Assembly (NCBI GenBank): GCA_947561585.1
Contig: CANNZV010000333.1
Coordinates: 248,001 to 312,000, forward strand
Direction: 5' to 3'
Source of the DNA: Caprella mutica
Lineage: Eukaryota > Arthropoda > Malacostraca > Amphipoda > Caprellidae
DNA: 64,000 bases
The notes under the pieces were generated by a model. That model made no database searches. It had not been told where the DNA came from and saw only the letters and a program-made list of their open reading frames with translations. Made by a program: the position numbers and the translations under genes. Positions within the stretch are counted from its first letter, which is position 1, and every line of letters begins with the position of its first letter. Positions 60,618 through 64,000 of the stretch are shown here, in pieces.

Positions 60618-62635
60618 AATCCTAGCCCTATCCTGTATGTAAGTCACTATTCGACAGATGTTCTAATGACATTGGGAAGACTTGGAGAAATATAAGAGGG
60701 ATTATAGCCGAGAACAACAAACCACGCATTGGTGCCATTGAACATGGCGGTCTCACTTATACCGATAGTGGTGATATTTCCGCTATTTTTAATAGTTATT
60801 TTTCTAGTATTTCTGAACAGATTGATAATTCTATACCTTTCGTTGAGGAATCTCCTTGTAATTATGTTAATCGTAATGTTACGTCTTCTATGTTTTTGTA
60901 TCCTATGTCCAGTTATGAATGTACCTCTGTTATTAGATCTTTGAAAGGGAAAAAAGCTGATATTAATTCTATATCTGTTTGGGCATTGAAAGCCGTTAGT
61001 ACTGAGGTAGGTGTATGTTTCTCTAAAATTGTGAATAAATCATTTAAAGGGGGTATATTTCCGAATGTATTTAAGCAGGCTGTTGTTGTACCAATTCATA
61101 AAAAGGGTGAAACTACTAACGTTGCAAATTATCGACCGGTTTCTTTGCTGCCGCTGTTTAGCAAAATAATCGAGAAATGTATGGCGAAGAGATTGGTCAA
61201 TTTTCTAAATAAATTTTCGTTGTTGACTGGTGACCAATATGGTTTTCGTAAAGGGTTGTCTACCACTGATGCGCTTATTGATTATGTTGACCACTTATAT
61301 AAGTCTCTTGATGAAAGAAAACATGTGGTTAGTGTGTTTGTTGATTTTAGTAAGGCTTTTGATACAGTTAGACATGATATTTTGTTATCTAAAATGGAAA
61401 TGTATGGCATTAGAGGAGTGGCGCATAGTTGGTTCAAGTCATACCTGTCCAAACGTAGTCAGCGTGTAAAAGTGTTTACCTCTATTTCTGATGAGTCAAG
61501 AATATTAAATGGCGTCCCACAGGGTAGTGTTTTAGGACCTATATTGTACTTAATATATGTAAATGAACTTTCAAATTTATCTCCCAACCTTAAATCTACA
61601 CTCTTTGCGGATGATACCACGCTGACTGCGTCTCATGCTAGTATTGGTGATTTGATTGGCGAGTTGAATGTTGACCTAGATAGATTTACTGATTGGACAT
61701 ATGCTAATAGATTATGCTTGAATGCAAGTAAGACTAGTGTTGTGCTATTTTCAAACCGTCTAAATGTTAGAGATGTTGAATCGAATGTTGTAGTGGGTAA
61801 TGTTATTGTTAATTTTCAGGGAAGAGCTAGGTTTCTGGGACTGGAAGTAGACAATAGGTTGAATTTTTCATGTCATTTATCACTCATTGCAAAGAAATTG
61901 TCGAAAGTTGTTGGCATCCTATATAAACTCAGTCACTATTTACCCCAGGGAGCTCTTATCAAATTGTATTACAGTTTATTTTATCCCCATGTTTTGTATT
62001 GTAATCTCATTTGGGGAGGAACATATGCCAGTCATTTAAATACAATAGAAATTTTGCAAAAAAAGATAATTCGCATAATCACAGGCAGCGAATACCTGGC
62101 CCATACTAACTCTCTCTTTTTTAATACTAGAATACTTAAGCTGTGTGATATATATAAATACTTACTAGCAATCTATATGTATAAAAATTTAGCATCTTTT
62201 AACACTACTGAACATTCCTATTCAACCCGTTTATCAAACCAACCAGCTGTTAATTATCCTAGACTTACCATATCCAGACATAATTTAAATTTTGCTGGCC
62301 CACAACTATGGCGCAGTTTGCCTGAAGATATCAAAAGTTCTCCCTCTCTCAGCACTTTCAAAGCAAATCTTAAAAATCACTTGCTAAGTCAATATAACCC
62401 TAATACTTGAGTCAGAATACGAAACCTCTAGTTTAATATGTAATAAGTTATATTTGTTGGTGTCATTGTCAATTTCTTTTTTCTCTTTTTAAATTTTAAT
62501 TATTCTATTTGATTTTATCTCTGCCCGAAAAGGTCCTGTTAGCAGCAGGAACTTATACAAGGGCTTGAAATAGTTGTTTGTGTACAATTTTTTTTCAATA
62601 AAATTAATATCCTTAATATCCCTAATATCCTTAAT
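60618..62635 (+). mobile_element. 5'-truncated LINE copy with simple-repeat tail
   Basis: The left edge lies against the end of the 16 bp array (about 60617). After the gene stop there is a 190 bp 3' untranslated part containing TCCTGTTAGCAGCAGGAAC (a short hairpin) and CAATAAAAT, and the copy ends in about three 9-10 bp units of TTAATATCC (62603-62632), the type of microsatellite tail seen on several non-LTR clades. It lies in the last visible intron of the channel gene, same strand. Confidence 0.82.
60626..62410 (+). CDS. Non-LTR retrotransposon reverse transcriptase, intact RT, 5'-truncated
   Basis: Open frame from just after a TAG at 60623-60625 to the stop at 62410; the first ATG with a long product is at 60890 (506 residues). 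Before that ATG the frame already codes for element protein (CSNDIGKTWRNIRGIIAENN), so the true start was lost by 5' truncation. Reverse transcriptase blocks, counted from that ATG: NYRPVSLLP (80-88), FVDFSKAFDTV (150-160, catalytic D152), GVPQGSVLGP (208-217), FADDTT (239-244, catalytic pair), then thumb and a C-terminal WRSLPEDIKSSPSLSTFKAN. No stops or shifts. The apurinic endonuclease is missing. Jockey/CR1-like clade is likely, not proven. Confidence 0.92.
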   Translation, partial: PYPVCKSLFDRCSNDIGKTWRNIRGIIAENNKPRIGAIEHGGLTYTDSGDISAIFNSYFSSISEQIDNSIPFVEESPCNYVNRNVTSSMFLYPMSSYECTSVIRSLKGKKADINSISVWALKAVSTEVGVCFSKIVNKSFKGGIFPNVFKQAVVVPIHKKGETTNVANYRPVSLLPLFSKIIEKCMAKRLVNFLNKFSLLTGDQYGFRKGLSTTDALIDYVDHLYKSLDERKHVVSVFVDFSKAFDTVRHDILLSKMEMYGIRGVAHSWFKSYLSKRSQRVKVFTSISDESRILNGVPQGSVLGPILYLIYVNELSNLSPNLKSTLFADDTTLTASHASIGDLIGELNVDLDRFTDWTYANRLCLNASKTSVVLFSNRLNVRDVESNVVVGNVIVNFQGRARFLGLEVDNRLNFSCHLSLIAKKLSKVVGILYKLSHYLPQGALIKLYYSLFYPHVLYCNLIWGGTYASHLNTIEILQKKIIRIITGSEYLAHTNSLFFNTRILKLCDIYKYLLAIYMYKNLASFNTTEHSYSTRLSNQPAVNYPRLTISRHNLNFAGPQLWRSLPEDIKSSPSLSTFKANLKNHLLSQYNPNT

Positions 62636-63028
62636 GTACGTATGTACTGTTCAAATTTCTTCTTTCATAAAGACTAATTTCTGATCCAATTGCTTCTAAT
62701 AACTTCATCTGAATAATTAGATCGTTATTGTAGTTACTGTGAAATAATCACCACATAAAATTGTCTCCGTTTTCTATGTCTACGAACGGTAATAACATCG
62801 AGACATGCCTTGCAATTATTACCACTTTTATAAAAACGGGGTGTAATATAAGCGGGGCCTACCTGTAATCCACTTTCTTTTCTTTTTCATCATAACAATT
62901 AAATAAGCGTGTACGACTCTATAGTCAATAACAGTGGTTCTTACACTGGGGAAATGTGAAGCTGCCAGGGGGGAAATAATTTAATTTATTTCTGAAGTAG
63001 AAGAGCAAACAAAAGTCCTTTCATTTTT
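62636..63028. other. Non-coding stretch right of the LINE
   Basis: AT-rich; nothing recognised. Confidence 0.4.
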
Positions 63029-63318
63029 TTACTAACTGCTCTCTATGGCTATACTTAGTTGTTACTAACTGCTCTCTATGGCTATACTTAGTTTTTACTA
63101 ACTGCTCTCTATGGATATGCTTAGTTGTTACTAACTGCTCTCTATGGCTATGCTTAGTTGTTACTAACTGCTCTCTATGGCTATGCTTAGTAGTTACTAA
63201 CTGCTCTCTATGGCTATGCTTAGTAGTTACTAACTGCTCTCTATGGCTATGCTTAGTTGTTACTAACTGCTCTCTATGGCTATGCTTAGTTGTTACTAAC
63301 CGCTCTCTATCGACTTTA
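63029..63318 (+). repeat. 33 bp minisatellite, 9 copies
   Basis: Unit ACTAACTGCTCTCTATGGCT then ATGCTTAGTTGTT, repeated at exactly 33 base steps from 63031 (63064, 63097 and so on). The last copy is degenerate. Confidence 0.95.
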
Positions 63319-63379
63319 TCAGTCTATTTGTACATTTAAAAACAATGTAAATAATCCCAGTGTATTTTAAAGGATCGAT

Positions 63380-63560
63380 ACCTTCTTTTTAATTGTCTGA
63401 GAGTTCTGAAATTTAGTATAAATGAAGATATAAATGAAGGATCAAATAATTTTTATAGAAAACGAATATGTTAGGGGTAACTTCACTGCTTTATATCAGC
63501 TTTACATTTTCACTTACATTGTCAGTGGTTTCACGATATAACATTGAGATATTTAAACTT
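63380..63560 (+). repeat. Dispersed repeat, copy A2 (partner at 25.5 kb)
   Basis: CTGAGAGTTCTGAAATTTAG, then TAGAAAA and TGTTAGGGGTAACTTCA, in the same order as 25490-25670. A second, weaker round occurs near 63720-63780 (ATATTTGGTATAAAAG, TTTAGGGG.AACTT). Confidence 0.6.
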
Positions 63561-63858
63561 TTGAAAAAATATTTTAGAAGTTATGAGTGAAAAAAATTGT
63601 CTTAAAAAAAACATATTTTTTAGCATATTTTATAAATTCTTTTAGTTTTAATTTTTTTCTAATTCAGATACAGGTAATTCTCGATTTGTATCATGTGATG
63701 GGAGTGGATAAATAGAGATGCCATATTTGGTATAAAAGAAAACGTGAACCTGTTATTTTAGGGGAAACTTTAGAAAAAAAGAATTTATATTATTGTAGGA
63801 ATAAAAAATTGTTCAATTTCCCTTTCTCTCTGAAAGGGGTCTTAACCCCCTTTCACAC

Positions 63859-63992
63859 GAGTCACTAGTTACCCACCATCATTTACTATCTATATACCCG
63901 CAAAAGTGACATGGCCTTTCAAACGATGTCACTTCGGTTGCACTGTTGCGCAACTGCATTTAGCAGTGACGCGTGAGGTAACTAGTGATCGG
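63859..63992. mobile_element. Small foldback at the window edge
   Basis: CGAGTCACTAGTTACC at 63859-63874 pairs with GGTAACTAGTGATCGG at 63977-63992. Inside are a second pair, AAGTGACAT/ATGTCACTT, and the palindrome GTTGCGCAAC. GC-richer than its neighbourhood; could be the tip of a larger element cut by the window end. Confidence 0.55.
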
Positions 63993-64000
63993 CACCGACT

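Noticed and set aside
60240..60647. 135-codon minus-strand frame with a 16-residue repeat
   Set aside because: 16 bp array read over 48 bp; no other content.
1..64000. tRNA or rRNA genes
   Set aside because: No convincing cloverleaf with A and B boxes and no rRNA core words were seen by eye; a tRNAscan run would settle it.

Overview
The window looks like AT-rich, repeat-laden eukaryotic nuclear DNA, most likely from an insect. The support is a split gene with GT-AG introns encoding an arthropod-type Cys-loop anion channel of the histamine-gated/pH-sensitive chloride channel clade, together with piggyBac, Tc1/mariner and non-LTR elements and many minisatellites. A sap-feeding hemipteran (planthopper-like) genome would fit, but that is only a guess. 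No prokaryotic operons, rRNA or convincing tRNA genes were seen.

Host gene. Six exons on the + strand (39247-39347, 49361-49455, 50964-51031, 51414-51640, 53876-53958, 54567-54701) join in frame into about 237 residues. They give a signal peptide, the extracellular ligand-binding domain and the 13-residue Cys-loop (C171-C185). The gene is cut off: the exons for the membrane segments are not found before base 64000, so the intron after exon 6 is at least 9.3 kb long.

Regions. 1-1560 is a CpG-rich block with inverted-repeat ends. 2524-5060 holds a MITE-like element and a remarkable foldback element whose arms and core are both tandem repeats. 9.4-25.3 kb is non-coding and carries minisatellite arrays (22, 15, 15, 15 and 21 bp units), several of them interrupted by MITE or foldback elements. 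28499-32016 is a structurally complete piggyBac element with an intact 568-residue transposase, TTAA target duplications and matching ends. 32.6-37.2 kb holds a Tc1-like N-terminal relic, a 148 bp MITE and a 1283 bp mariner-like element with a decayed transposase. Inside the introns of the channel gene lie a decayed LINE (40.8-42.25 kb, minus strand), arrays of 32 and 18 bp units, a complete-looking Tc1-like element (44331-45926) with a nearly intact DD37E-type transposase that is itself inserted in an older interspersed repeat, a second decayed relative (46.7-47.7 kb), a 16 bp palindromic minisatellite (60.3-60.6 kb) and a 5'-truncated LINE with an intact reverse transcriptase (60626-62410). 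A 33 bp array and a small foldback close the window.

Themes for follow-up: transposons repeatedly sit inside or against minisatellites; several unrelated arrays share a unit of 15-16 bp; and three autonomous-type elements (piggyBac, Tc1-like DD37E, LINE) are intact or nearly so, which suggests recent mobility. No sign of an undescribed multi-gene system was found. The most novel structure is the nested tandem-repeat foldback at 3664-5060.
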